DNA of 64,000 bases from Moringa oleifera (Eukaryota; Streptophyta; Magnoliopsida; Brassicales; Moringaceae): contig JAJFZO010000132.1 in the NCBI GenBank assembly GCA_021397835.1, positions 62,001 through 126,000 on the forward strand, given 5' to 3'. The position numbers were made by a program, and so were the translations under genes. Within the stretch, counting starts at the first letter, position 1; every line of letters starts with the position of its first letter. This document shows, one piece after another, positions 11,777 to 22,885 of this stretch. A model generated the notes under the pieces. That model was not told the DNA's origin. It saw nothing but the letters and a program-made list of their open reading frames with translations, and ran no database searches.

Positions 11777-11793
11777 TTTTTGTAGTAGTGTAA
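11777..11793 (-). repeat. Right CACTA terminal inverted repeat and TAA target duplication of element A
   Basis: The sequence ends TTTTTGTAGTAGTG at 11790, followed by TAA at 11791-11793, matching the TAA at 183-185. Confidence 0.95.
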
Positions 11794-11841
11794 TTACATT
11801 GAAAATGATATCTATTAATGATTATATTTTTATATATATAG

Positions 11842-12105
11842 GCACTGATTCAAAGAGGTGATGTAGAATGTGGATATTTTATGCTTCGATTTATGAAGAA
11901 AATAATTGAAGATCCAAAGATTCTTTGTGAGAAGGTCATATTGTTTATTTCATTTACATATATAATGTTTCATATTTATAAGTGATATCAAATTGATTAT
12001 GTTGTCTTCTTTTGTGTTTTAATCTTAAAGTTCAATGGTAAGGATACATATGGTAATGAAGAAATTGATGACGTATGTGGTGAATTGGCTATGCATGTAC
12101 AATAA
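11842..12105 (+). pseudogene. Last two exons of the Ulp1-like protease gene of CACTA B
   Basis: Exon 11842-11934 encodes ALIQRGDVECGYFMLRFMKK and a further 11 residues. Exon 12031-12105 encodes FNGKDTYGNEEIDDVCGELA, four more residues and TAA. The VECGYF block is the catalytic-Cys motif of Ulp1/C48 peptidases, and the second exon matches the usual C-terminal end of these transposon-borne proteases. Splice sites are canonical (atatatag acceptor, gaag/gt donor, taaag acceptor). These exons are intact, but the gene is cut by the 11.6-kb element A in the preceding intron. Whether splicing across it could still occur is unknown. Confidence 0.8.
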
Positions 12106-12779
12106 TTACTATTATAGCTAGGTATGTAATCCTTGTTGGCTCATTAATGGTTGTGTTTTAATTGTGTGTTGTTTGGTGGGTTAAATTCAAGTATGATGGA
12201 CTAATTTTATTTATTAAGCCCTCTAATTCTATTGATTGAGCCATTATCAATTTTGTTCATTGAGTCCTTTGCCAAGGGAAGATGACAAAATTTTGTAAAG
12301 ATCATATTCAAGAAGTTGTTAGAGCAAAGAACAAGTATAATTACTCAAGCATGCATGTGAAAAAATAAACATGCTCATGATTAGTTAATTTTCACATTTA
12401 GTGTTGCATTAGAAGTTACATTTTTGACATCTTGATATATATATATATATGCAAGGAACTAGAATAGAACACTATAACAATAGTAATTAAATATACTTTA
12501 TATTTGAGTTGCATGAAGTTACGTTTTTGACATCTGGATGCATTCTCAACCTTTTATTATGTTTGATTTTGAAGCTTTATTACAATTGCTTATTTATTTA
12601 ATTTGATATATAAATTACTCATATACTTAATAGAGATGATCTAATAATATATCCTTTCTATAACTATTGCAAGAGTGACACATTACTAATTCACTAAGTA
12701 TTTTTTGATGTAATGGTAAAACAGGGCAGTGTAGATATTATTGTGTTTTGTAAAATGACATAATAATATATCCTTTCTA
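12106..12779. other. 3' non-coding part of CACTA B
   Basis: No gene seen. AT-rich, with a (TA)n run near 12435-12450 and a short direct repeat (GAAGTTACATTTTTGACATC near 12410, a close copy near 12515). The stretch 12540-12720 is matched in reverse complement by 30160-30330 of element D, so it is a conserved part of this CACTA family. Confidence 0.65.
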
Positions 12780-13000
12780 TAACTATCCACGATGACCATC
12801 ATAAGTTATTTATGATGGTCCATCAAAGACCATCATTAATACTGTAACTTTTTGATGACGGGTTAAAACCGTTAATATTTTATTACGGTTCTTATGATGT
12901 CTTTTGGACCATCATAAAGTTTCTATGTTATCACTTACAATAACGGTTTCCTAACCATCATAAAAAGATTTTTATGACGGGTATTGTCTGTCATAAAAGA
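12780..13000. repeat. Subterminal repeats of CACTA B
   Basis: Multiple short inverted motifs of the type TTATGATGGTC / GACCATCATAA and TTTTATGACGGGT. They are related to, but distinct from, those of element A, and are shared with 29680-29890 of element D. Confidence 0.8.
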
Positions 13001-13017
13001 CTTGTTTTCTTGTAGTG

Positions 13018-13435
13018 TTTGGAAGTAATTCAAAAGAGGATGAGGAAAAGGAAGAGGATGAATTTGGAGATGATGATTAGTTAATTTTCTTTTGCATTAA
13101 TTGTTTGAATTAATCTCTAGGTACATAATGAATCATTTGATATCTAATGAATGAATTATTGTTTCTATTATTAGATGTGTAGATTTTAAATATCATGTGT
13201 TGATGGATTATTATTTTTTAAAATGATGTTAGCATGCATTTTAAGTACTTCTAGATCGATTTTTAAGAAAGATCCTACCAAATTTTTCATAGAAATTTAT
13301 CTTCCATTCTAAATTAGGCATTAACTTATCAATATAATTAAATGAGAGGACGAGGAAGACGTGGTGACTCGAGAGGAAAAGGTAATGGCACTTATAGTTC
13401 ATGATCATTTCCATTTTTGTAGCATGCAAATGAGG
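13018..13435 (+). other. Interval between CACTA B and C with an acidic coding tail
   Basis: Directly after the B terminus, an open stretch encodes an acidic tail (KEDEEKEEDEFGDDD, stop at about 13080). It looks like the C-terminal end of an unidentified protein whose upstream part is replaced by element B. Further on, ATG at 13342 opens MRGRGRRGDSRGK followed by a possible GT donor, but nothing continues it. I cannot name either. Confidence 0.35.
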
Positions 13436-15423
13436 CTAATTTGCTTCATCAAGTGCCATCACCTTATTCACATAATTATACATCTTCTACAATCCTAGTA
13501 GTAGCCCAATGGAAGGTACTTGTTGTAATGATTATGGTTTTGTCAATGTTGGCAGTTTCTTAACTGGCAACTTTCACCTTGTTGCTTTATAGTCGATAAC
13601 TGAAAAAATTTTACAAACTTAATTGACACTAATAGGTTGACTTTATAAAATATATTTACCAAAAATATTACCTCGTGCATACCAATAATGACCCAATCCC
13701 GAGGCCAAGTAATAACTAAACCGAGCACAAGAAAAACATTTGTCAATCCACCTCGAGGTTTGGGTGAGGCAATTGTGAATCACCATAAATAGCTACATCT
13801 ACTATCACCTGAACATTAATAAAAAGTAATGGACACTTATGGATCATCTGATTAGGAGTATGATCCATGAAGATAACCTCACTTGCCACTATGTAATCTT
13901 ATGATTGGATGAACATATGGCATGGCTCACACTACAATGATCCAAAAGAATAGAAGTTACGTTTGTAATATTATTAATATAAGATCTATTATGATTAACA
14001 TGTAACATACTTTGTTGTCGTATGGTACCGGTGTAGGTACAGGTACAGGTGCAGGTGCAAGTGCTAGGGGTGTGACTGGCATAGGTGATTGAGGTGTTGG
14101 ATATACTGTTGCTAGCTTTACACTCAATTTTGTTCGCAATAATGTTTGTGAAAACTTCTTTATACTCTGTGAGCCACCTTATTATCTCTACCAACTATTG
14201 TTGATTTAATTGCATACCTTAAGGGATAGTCAACTTTTTGGGCTTTCGAAAATAAGATGTGATAGTTACCCCTGGATCCTTGATCTCTAATGCGTCCGGG
14301 GTACTCAAGTGTACCAAGAGCTTTCGTCAGCACATCTTCTGGACTGAAGGTTATAAATGTACCCTGTGTGCTCTGTGTCATCAATTGATCTTACAATATT
14401 ATAATAAAATTAATCAATGAACATGAAATTTATTACTATAAATGCTATAAAAAATTTAAACTACAGTTACGATTCTTTTCCCAGATAGTCAGCTCGTATC
14501 ATTCATATATTCTACTCTTTTATTCTGTTTTGAAGCCTTCCACAATAAAGTACGATCAATTTGAGCATCGCTACCCAATACTTGTTTCTTTTTTTAACAT
14601 AAAGAATGAACATGTTAGATTTTTAGAAAGTATAACTAAATGAATATATTATCAATTATAAACATAAAAAATGAAAAATAACTTACAAATTCACTCTCCA
14701 GCCTTACAAATCCCTTTCTAAATAGACGATGATCGTACACATTCTTCTTTCTTTTTTCTTTTGTTATTTGTCTCTTTTGTTGTAAGATTAATACACATCA
14801 TCATTTGAAGAAAACTGTATAAACAAAAACTTAACTAAATATAAATGTATACCTAAAACTCTTCTATTATACGAGGTTTACAAAGTCCTGCCACACCCTA
14901 ACATCTATGACACTGCTATATTCTTCAGGTGGAAATGACAGAAATTCCAAGTCATTGATGTGAGGGAATATGTGCTTTGATGTAAGATTGGTCTTGAAGT
15001 CCCTCCATTTGTTTGCAGTAGACTAAAGTACTTATCTCTTCATCAATATCATACGTCTCTTGTAACATATTATGAAAAAATGGATTAGTATAAATCAAAT
15101 TAATTAGCAATAAACTAATTGAAAAGCAATAGTACGTTGTGTTTCATTTAACTTACCAATATTATCTCCCAAATCTTATTTTTCATTTCACTGCTTAGTA
15201 AGTGCCAATTCACAATATTTATGGGCACAGTATTACGTACCACTACTCTAATGTAACTATTGAATTGGGTGTCATTCCTTTCAATTGGTTGACCTTTATC
15301 ATTTGTCTCGATCGTGAGCTTAAAATCGAAAGTACGACTCTTAATTATCTTAGGCATACTGGTGATGCCTTGTTTTTTTTTTTACCCTTGAGAGCCTTCA
15401 CTTGAGTGTTCAGAATGATCCAT
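13436..15423 (-). pseudogene. Truncated Transposase_24 / DUF8039 gene of CACTA C
   Basis: ATG at 15421-15423 opens MDHSEHSSEGS, as in element A. The Transposase_24-like block (SMPKIIKS, GQPIERNDTQFNSYI, NWHLLSSEMKNK) follows at 15360-15150. The DUF8039-like block is recognisable near 13700-13880 (WPRDWVIIGMHE). The copy ends just into the Ulp1 region (KMYNYVNKVMA, about 13480), so the protease domain with its His and Cys is missing. Frames are interrupted throughout. A (GGTGCA)-like run at 14030-14060 encodes a Thr/Pro-rich linker longer than that of element A. Confidence 0.75.
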
Positions 15424-15559
15424 CAAATCTATAAACCAAAAAATATATGGTTAGCATCATATATGCAAAACATGATATAACATGATAAAACCAAAAAGAT
15501 AAAATAAAATTATAAAAGACACGATAACTTTGACACATGAGGCAATTGATCACTACCTT

Positions 15560-16700
15560 AAAAAATACTCAAACCCATAATCCTTTACCAGTCTCTCGAG
15601 TGTATGCAAGATGATGGTCATCCATTTGGTCAAATAAATTAACAGGTGGCAAATTATTACAAAAAGACATGTGCTCTAGACTAATATCACATATATCATC
15701 ATCTTCATCATAGTCTTTTGGAGGTGTTGAAAATACTATGGACTATTTGGCATCAATTGGATCTTCAATGTAAAATAATTATCTTGCTTGTGAAGCCAAT
15801 ATAAACTAATCATTTTTATGTTCAATCCGATCGAGATCAACTAGCACAACTCCTAGATTATCAACTTTAACACCGCTACTATTCTCAATCCAATAACATT
15901 TGAAAACCAAAACTCTGAACGTTGTATAATCTAGTTTTCGTGTTTTTTGTAAAACTTCATAGAATGACAAATCACCGTATATTGGATTTTTATCTTTAGC
16001 ACTAGAGATTTGCATGCTGTTGGCAACTAGAGTGACACCATTATTTTGATGGATCCTTGAGTTATCTCGTTGCTTTGTGTAAAAGTGACAACCATTGATG
16101 ATATATCCAAGATACTTGATTACTATATGGATCGAGGACCATGGGCGATCCATCGTAGTGTTGATGAGACATTATGATTGTATAATAAAAGTTCATTCTC
16201 AATCTATATTATAACATATATTAGATGAACTATATTAGAAATAAATTTAATGTGTAGACGATAATAGGTATACTTACCCATGTGCATAACCAATTACTTA
16301 AGGTTCGATTTTGTTCATCATGTAACCATTTAAGTCGTTTTGACTTAATTAAATTATTAACCCTTAATTGATTTAAATGCTCACTGCATATTAAGAATAA
16401 ATCATCAAATAATAAATCAAATATTATTTGATATAATGATGAGCTATGAGTTATAAAATTTAATTACCTTATATATGGCATCAAAACATATAAATGTGCT
16501 TGATGAAGGAGGACATCATCTGCTTTCTTAACATTTCCACTAGTTAGAGCTTTTCCATTCCGAGTTAAGTGACCAAGTACATTCTTCTATGGAGGAATCC
16601 CAATAATATCCATAACATATAAATAATCAACACAAAATTTTAATGCTTCTTTTGCAATGTATAACTCAGCAATACTACCCTCAAGTCTAGTTCCATTTTT
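15560..16700 (-). pseudogene. 3' part of the transposase gene of CACTA C
   Basis: Matches the end of the element A transposase. Segments include GTRLEGSIAELYIAKEALKF and MDIIGIP (about 16690-16590), a DUF4216-like block at 15806-16153 (PKYLGYIINGCHFYTKQ-like start, CYWIENSSGVKVDNLGVVLV, DLDRIEHKND) and the acidic tail near 15690. The tnp2 catalytic core is absent. Several stops are present. Confidence 0.75.
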
Positions 16701-16817
16701 GGGAAGTTTAATAAATGTATCTTTAAGTTGCTTGATATTCATCTAGAGCTAAATATCTTGATTTTTTCCTTCCAAATACTCGACTAAAATATTTAAATAT
16801 GGAGAGCTTCCCTTCAT

Positions 16818-17361
16818 ACTCTTTCAATTATAGTCACTCATCACTTTGTGGTATTTTTTAATGTTATGCATTGACATGTGGTTTGAAATAATGCAAGTAA
16901 AACACGCATGACATATTAAATCATTTACTTTTACTTAATTTATTTTTATATTATTTTTTAATTTTTGATAAGACATACAATAATAATTGCAATCATTTAA
17001 TTAAATTAAAATATTATTATACAAATGAATAAACAATTAACTGTAAATGGTTATCGATTGTTTTTCATGGGTATGGATTGAAAGTTTAATAATACTCTTT
17101 CAATTATAATCACTAGCATCACTCCATGGTATTTTTTGATGTCATGCATTGACATATGATTTCAAATAGTGCAAGTAAAATAACAATACTTTCCCAACTA
17201 AATATGCACAGCATATTGAATCATTTACTTTTACTTTATTTTTATATTATTTTTTTAATTTTTGATGGTACATATAATAATAATTGAAATCATTCAACTA
17301 AATAAAAACACTCTTATGAAAATGATAATTAAGTGTAGATAGTTATGGATTGTTTTTCATG
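16818..17361. repeat. Direct tandem duplication, two copies of about 250-268 bp
   Basis: Copy 1 spans 16818-17069 and copy 2 spans 17094-17361. Both begin ACTCTTTCAATTATA and end GGTTAT(C/G)GATTGTTTTTCATG (copy 2: AGTTATGGATTGTTTTTCATG). They share GTCATGCATTGACAT(A/G)TG and the AT-rich middle, with moderate divergence. No coding sense is visible. Confidence 0.85.
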
Positions 17362-17427
17362 TCATGTTGCCTAGTCACAAATACTGAAATCTCTTGCTTT
17401 CATTCGTTATCCCAAGAATCTATAAGG

Positions 17428-17635
17428 GTTATTGTTGTAATTTGAGAACCCTTGGGGCATTACTATCTAGTTTACAAGGCCTTATGGTAAGAGAGTTATG
17501 TTGAAATTTATGCAGTTCATTAGTTCTCATGAAATTGCTAGAAGGCACACACTTGGTATTTTCACAAATTAGATGCAGGCATTAATTAATAAGCCTCGTC
17601 TCCTTACCCTCTCTGACTCAAGGATTGATCATCAG
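17428..17635 (+). pseudogene. RPSA: Fragment of a 40S ribosomal protein SA (uS2) gene
   Basis: The frame from about 17478 reads [25 protein letters not shown], stop, MQALINKPRLLTLSDSRIDH and Q, followed by a GT splice donor at 17636. This matches the central part of plant 40S ribosomal protein SA (consensus pieces RPYGQRAVLKFAQ, AGRHTPGTFTNQ, EPRLLILTDPRTDHQ). A shifted frame just upstream gives NPWGITI in place of ENPQDIIV. The CAG-to-TAG change, the frameshift and the short length show a pseudogene fragment. Retention of the exon end with its donor site suggests a DNA-level copy, not a processed retrocopy. I see no further exon downstream. Confidence 0.75.
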
Positions 17636-18079
17636 GTAAATTTTATTTTATTTTTTAGGTTTAGATTAAAGCATTTCCTCTTATGCGTTATAGTCTTTTA
17701 ATGGTCCAGTCAATTGTGATATAAGGAGCTAAAGGAAGTCAAAAAAAGGGCAGAAAAGTTTCCCTCAATAGTGCATCTTATATTGGATATGTAAATGAAC
17801 ATTTCAAGCACTAATACGCAATAACTTGTATTGTTTATCCAATTTGTTCTTTGTGTCTTTTGTTTATTTGATAATTATAATTTTTAAATCTTTATTTAAT
17901 TAAGTAAAAGTAAATTAGGAATTAAATTATTATTTGAGGATTATTTATAAATAATAAAAAGTCTATATTCCTAATAAAATTATTAAATAAATAAATAATT
18001 TTTTGTTTTAATTTAAAATTTCAACAATGTTTTTTCAGTTCAATTTTTAATTAAAATTCAAAATAGTTTTTATATTTTA

Positions 18080-18215
18080 CTTAAAAATTTCAATGAAATA
18101 GTTTTCACGAAATTTTTAAATTTAATTAAGAATTTCAATGAAACAGTTTTCTTGAAATTTTTAAATTTAATTAAGAAATTCAACGAAACATGTTCATTGG
18201 AATCTTTAAATTCAA
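18080..18215. repeat. Short tandem repeat, about 55-bp unit, 2.5 copies
   Basis: The unit GAAATTTTTAAATTTAATTA(A)GAA.TTCAA(T/C)GAAA recurs three times between 18085 and 18205. The minus-strand frame shows it as SLKFLIKFKNF repeated. Confidence 0.7.
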
Positions 18216-20299
18216 TAAAAAATAATTTTTTATTATAAATTTTCAATGGAATAATCATTATTAAAATATTTATTAAAATATATATTTTAATTTTTCATAT
18301 TTGATTAATATTATAAACATTAGTTCTCATAATAAAGATTTCATTGGAATTTTGAAGGATTTCAATAGAAATTTGACCATGGAAATATGAATATTATAAA
18401 TGTTATTTCAAAAAAAATGTAACATATTTTTTGTAATTTTTAATAAAAATTTGTGGAATTTCATTAATATTTTTGAATGAAATCCTTTCTTTTTTTTTGA
18501 AAATTTGACTTTCAACACTTTTTTCTTTAAAAAAAAAAGATTTCTATTAGAATTTTCGTTAAAAAAATTTGATATTTTTGTAATGAGCTTGAGCATCAAC
18601 ATCTTACACACTGTCATTGACACATGGACCATTAATTTTTAGCAAATGAGATGGCCCTAATGTTAGTCGCATCAACATCATCACAACCACCAAAAGAGCT
18701 TACCTCTTACATATTGCCACCAAAGCTAGTCGCATCTAGAATAGCATTTGTCAATACAAAGCCTTTGCCTACATCATATAATAAAACATCGCAACGTAAG
18801 TGCAACCTAGAATCAATATGAACCACCTTAACATTAGCATAAGCCACCTTATAGACAAAACAACCCCAATAAAAAACGCATTTGCGTCATCTCCACAAAC
18901 CTACAAACATAAAAAAAACTATATTTCCAATTATTAGAGCATCAACACCGCTAATAGCAATGACAAGAGAGGGAAAAACCTCCAAGAGGGTTATTGTAAT
19001 CTTTAGTAATTTAATAGGACCACCTAGCACACCGACAATTAATAGTAGCTCCTTACGCACAAATGACAACAACAAACACATCGGTAGCAACAATCAATAA
19101 CATTATAGCCTCTATACGTAAACCTTAAATTGATCAAAATGATATGAAGTGACAATTAATTGCCATTAAGAGGACCAAACATTGGAAGTGATTTACTAAC
19201 TACTATTAGGCATGATTGAATTAATTTACTCGAAATATGAATCTAGTATATGAATTTTTGGTTGCGCATTATACATGATTTATGTAAGTTTGATGTTTAT
19301 GGTGTATTTTAGTAGCTAAAAGGTTTAAGGAAGTAAATATTACACTGGTAGATGTTTACATTAGTTGAATTTATTTAAGAATTTTTTATTTTGCTAATTT
19401 AAGTTGGTGTTCATTGTTATAATTTGTCGAGCTTATTCATGGTATGTACATTACATCTCTAAAATTTGTTGAATATGTTGTTTGACAAATGCCCTTACCA
19501 TATTACCAAAAATTTTCACATTATTATTGAACATTGCTAAAAGCTTACCTAAGCCTAACCTGAGGCTTTTATTAGACGAAAGGATGGGAAAACCTGCTGA
19601 GTGGCCTAAACATGTTGGATGGACCTTCACTTCAAACTTGATTTTTAAGCCTTTGAGCGAGAACTAAATCCTTTTCGTGAAATGATTCTAACCCCTCCTC
19701 ATAGGTAGGGGACAAACAAACAAAAAAGTTAAATACATTTACATAGACATCTTGTTACTACTTATAATGTCATATAAATACTATTACCAAATACATATCA
19801 CTACCATCCAACTGCTAAAATTCATATATGAAGCTAATTCGCTGAATATGCAAATTACATAATCATCATTGAAATAATTAAAAAAACACATTGACCATCA
19901 CAGATGCAACTCATAATTTGAAAGTAAGGCTCATATCACCTAACAATAATCCAACATATTACTATCGTATTGGAGTTCATCTGGCGAACCCAAAAACAAT
20001 TAAAGAAAAACTTATATAAAAGAAGCTCAAGTTAACTTAGTTTGATTTTTTTAAAAAAAATTAAATAGTAAAATAAAAATGAGGATTCGCCACCAATCCA
20101 TTTTACAGTGTGATTAGGCATCTAAAACCTATTTATTTTCTAAGAGTCATCTTTCAAATAAACAGAAACAAAAATAAGAATATAAAAACTATACTAGTCT
20201 TTCAATTAATCATGATTATTTTGAAGTTCATTTGATGTTTAAAATTGATTCTTATAAGAAATTTGTGATGATAAAGAGAAATTGAATACCAAATATGTA

Positions 20300-20900
20300 T
20301 GAGTGGAAAACATGAAATCATTATTTATAATTTATGTAGAGTATAAAGACCTCATCTTTGTTCTACCTTTAATCCCAAAATCAAAAACTTTTTTTTTTTA
20401 TCATGGAGAAAATAAAGTCTCACCCTTGTTACGTTTAATCCTCATAAATCTTTTTATGATTTATAAGAATGCAATAATAGTATGTTAATATTTTCCTGAA
20501 ATGAATACCAAGGAATAATTAACTTCTCTTGATTTTTTTTCAAGAATTTTTATTGAAGCATATGAAATCTAAATTTTTATTCCTATTAATTAGAAATAGA
20601 AATAGATGTAGTTCGTACAAAGACAACAAAATATTTTCCTTTTTAAAAAAATAATTTTGATTAGAAAATACAAAGACTCCTCCCTTGAGACATTTTCTTA
20701 ATCTCAAAAGAATCAAAACATTTTTTATTTGGTTTTTTTAAAAAATTCTTATTAAAGAATATGAAAGATTACTCTTATTTTTTTCAAAGAAAACAAATCA
20801 TTCTTTTTCTTTAAACAATTTTATTAGAGAACATAAAGATTGATCCCTTAAGTCAACTTTATTTTCTCAAAAAAAAAAAAAAACAAAACATTTTTATTCA
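20300..20900. repeat. Degenerate AT-rich tandem repeats
   Basis: Three or four diverged units of roughly 120-160 bp share the pattern GAAAATA.AAAGACTCCTCCCTTGAG ... TTTAATCTCAAAA.ATCAAAACATTTTT. Boundaries are approximate. Confidence 0.5.
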
Positions 20901-21399
20901 TTAAAACCATGTAAACAATATTCAAGAATGTGTATATCACAAGGTTTTTAGGTTATCAAGGCATGGTTAAGCCTTGTAACCTTATTGAAAAATGCATGAC
21001 AATGAGTTTACTAAAACATAGAGTTTTCAATCTAAAGTTGTTTGATAATGCAAGAAATAAAAATCACTTTTAATGCTAACATTCCTATGAATACCACAGA
21101 AACCAATGTGAAAGATGGTCCTGCTATAATGAATAATCTTTTTAAGGTACATATCCTTCAAATGTCTTAATAAAAAATACTTATTGATGCTATAGTTTGT
21201 TTAAAGAATAACTAATCCTATGCCAATACTTGTAAAAAATGGAAAGACTAGAAACAGTAAACTTTGAGTATGCAAATAAAAATCTAAGGTTGCTTGATGG
21301 AGAACCAAAGGAGGAGGCTCTAAAAATGATTGATATCAAGGTTATGCATAAAGAGGCCTAGCAACACACATTAGTAAAGAAAGGAGAAACAATGATATA

Positions 21400-21516
21400 T
21401 TTTTATAATGGGCACTTAAGACCATCATAGAATTATCATGACCTCTTAAAACCATCATAAAAAGGAAAAAAAAAAGTAAAACTTTTATGATAGTCTTTTT
21501 GAAACCATCATAAATA
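21400..21516. repeat. CACTA-like subterminal repeat remnant
   Basis: ACCATCATAA motifs occur four times with an inverted TTATGATAGTC copy, resembling the subterminal DNA of elements B and D. No CACTA terminus is visible. The segment stops where the LTR retrotransposon begins at 21517, which may have inserted into it. Confidence 0.5.
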
Positions 21517-22061
21517 TGTGGCTAAAATAGGCTACTTGAAGCCTAAGTTCATAGAACATTCAAACTAAACCCAATTAGAATCCTAAGGTAATACCTAAGT
21601 GGCAACCTATTTTGTTAACCTGAATACCCCTGTATCAAACTCAATTATATGTTTTTGTCTAACTTTGCAAAGAAGCTTTATCTTATAAGGAAATGACATA
21701 CCTACCCTTGTCTTTAACCTTCAAACATACTAGAAAGTCTTTTGGAATAACAAACTTGCAACTACCTTTTGCATCTCTTAGTGAATTAACCAGACATGTG
21801 CAGATAATGGGTAAAGATTCACCTTTTCCCAGCTAAGTTGATTAGTATATAAGTTTCAAGTTTATGCATCTTACAAGATCTAGACTCAATCTCCATTTAC
21901 TCTTTTAATTTCTCTCACTTCCTTATGGTTAATAACATTAGAGTGACCTTATGGCATATTTATGCTTACATTTTTTTTCCATTCTTTTAGGATTGTGTCA
22001 CAAACTATGCAAAAATCTGACCATTGAAGGTCAAATTTCTCTTTATAATTTTTTTGCAACA
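21517..22061 (+). repeat. 5' LTR of the 21.5-kb retrotransposon
   Basis: It starts TGTGGCTAAAATAGGC and aligns with 24419 onward (shared blocks CCCAATTAGAA, GACATACCTA, CCTTGTCTT, CACATGCA-like, GTATATAAGT, AGTGTCATAATGACC-like). The TATA box lies at about 21846. The end is placed at 22061 from the primer-site-like sequence that follows. Confidence 0.65.
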
Positions 22062-22732
22062 TCAATTGGCATCTTTTATGGAAAATCACAACCAAAAAAA
22101 AAATCCTTACAAAAAAGCAAAGAAAAGCCACACATGCTTGACTTTCTTTTTTTTTTTTTTTTTACAACCTAGAATCTATTTCTTGGCGATTAAGAATTCG
22201 AGTTTGCTAGGATTTGCCAACAATGGCAAACTACAAACTTTAAGAAGAGATTCTATAGAAAAGAATCCAAAGGATGAGAAAAATTGTACCTACCCCACAA
22301 TCTCTAGGAGGCACATATATTTAATCGTAAAGGATGATTTGAGGATTAAAAGGCCACTGAATATCCAAACCAAAAAGATAAAATAGTGGTGTTATTTTCA
22401 CAACAATCATACCATAACGTATAAGATTATAGAGCCTTGAAAAGCAAAGAAGCTTGAATGAGCAAAAGATAATGAAGGATTGTTGCCACCACGAAGTCTT
22501 GAGAATCAAGATCTCTAAGAAGAGGATACAAAGTTAAGCTTGAGAACACACCCAATCAATTGAAAGAAGTAACCAAGAAATTTGTTCTTGACCAATCCAT
22601 CAAGAAGCCATATTAAGGTAGATTTCGATCAACTTGCATCCAAGAAATAAATGCTACAAAATCTTGGACAAAGAATTGGTACCATTTAAGTAAATGGTGG
22701 GGCAAGTAACATATCAAAATCAAGACTATCTT

Positions 22733-22885
22733 TAGTAAATTAGATCTTGGCACTCTTGTCTTAAGGTAGGTACCATAAACTTCATTGAGATATTTAGACA
22801 ACTTTTTTTATAGCTTAATTTCTTCACTAAACTAGATCTTGGCACTCTTCTCTTAAGGCAGGTACCATAACCTACATTAAGATAA
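22733..22885. repeat. Direct duplication, about 97-bp spacing
   Basis: TAAATTAGATCTTGGCACTC ... TTAAGGTAGGTACCATAA at 22737 is repeated as TAAACTAGATCTTGGCACTC ... TTAAGGCAGGTACCATAA at 22830. It lies inside the retrotransposon and has no coding meaning that I recognise. Confidence 0.7.

Larger units (their letters stand above)
186..11790 (-). mobile_element. CACTA (En/Spm) transposon, element A, full length with captured host gene
   Basis: The left end reads CACTACTACAAATAAA and the right end is the inverted complement, CACTACTACAAAAATT. The trinucleotide TAA flanks both ends (183-185 and 11791-11793), the 3-bp target duplication expected for CACTA elements. Short hairpin-forming subterminal repeats line both ends. 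The element is 11,605 bp long. From right to left it holds subterminal repeats, a CAG-rich minisatellite, a UBP1 gene fragment (plus strand), a second minisatellite, an AT-rich leader, a transposase gene and a Transposase_24/Ulp1 gene (both minus strand). All coding parts carry stops or frameshifts, so this copy cannot be autonomous as read, although its ends are intact enough to be moved in trans. Confidence 0.95.
11794..13017 (+). mobile_element. CACTA element B, right-hand part (split by element A)
   Basis: The right end reads CTTGTTTTCTTGTAGTG at 13001-13017, the inverted complement of CACTACAAGAAAACAAG, a typical CACTA terminus different from that of element A. Subterminal repeats (ACCATCATAA) and the last exons of a Ulp1-like gene precede it. 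The left part would lie before position 183 and outside the window. The bases after the end are TTT, but no left copy is available to confirm a target duplication. Confidence 0.8.
13436..16700 (-). mobile_element. CACTA element C, internal fragment of the element A family
   Basis: Collinear with 1910-5230 of element A over the whole span, clearly alignable but diverged by substitutions and small indels. It has no CACTA termini: it starts inside the Ulp1 N-terminal region and ends inside the DUF4218-like region at about 16700. It is therefore a truncated relic and not a second full element. Confidence 0.85.
17636..21395. other. AT-rich region without a recognisable gene
   Basis: No protein family is recognised in any frame. 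The stretch 18650-19120 is less AT-rich and holds CATC-rich short repeats, with overlapping frames open on both strands, but neither resembles a known protein. Long A and T runs dominate 20000-20900. Confidence 0.6.

Noticed and set aside
18887..19100. Open frames on both strands near 19 kb
   Set aside because: Mirror-image open frames in CATC-rich sequence, with no recognisable motif.
22024..22386. Plus-strand 120-codon frame with poly-Lys and poly-Phe
   Set aside because: Made of A and T runs at the LTR/internal boundary of a decayed retrotransposon.
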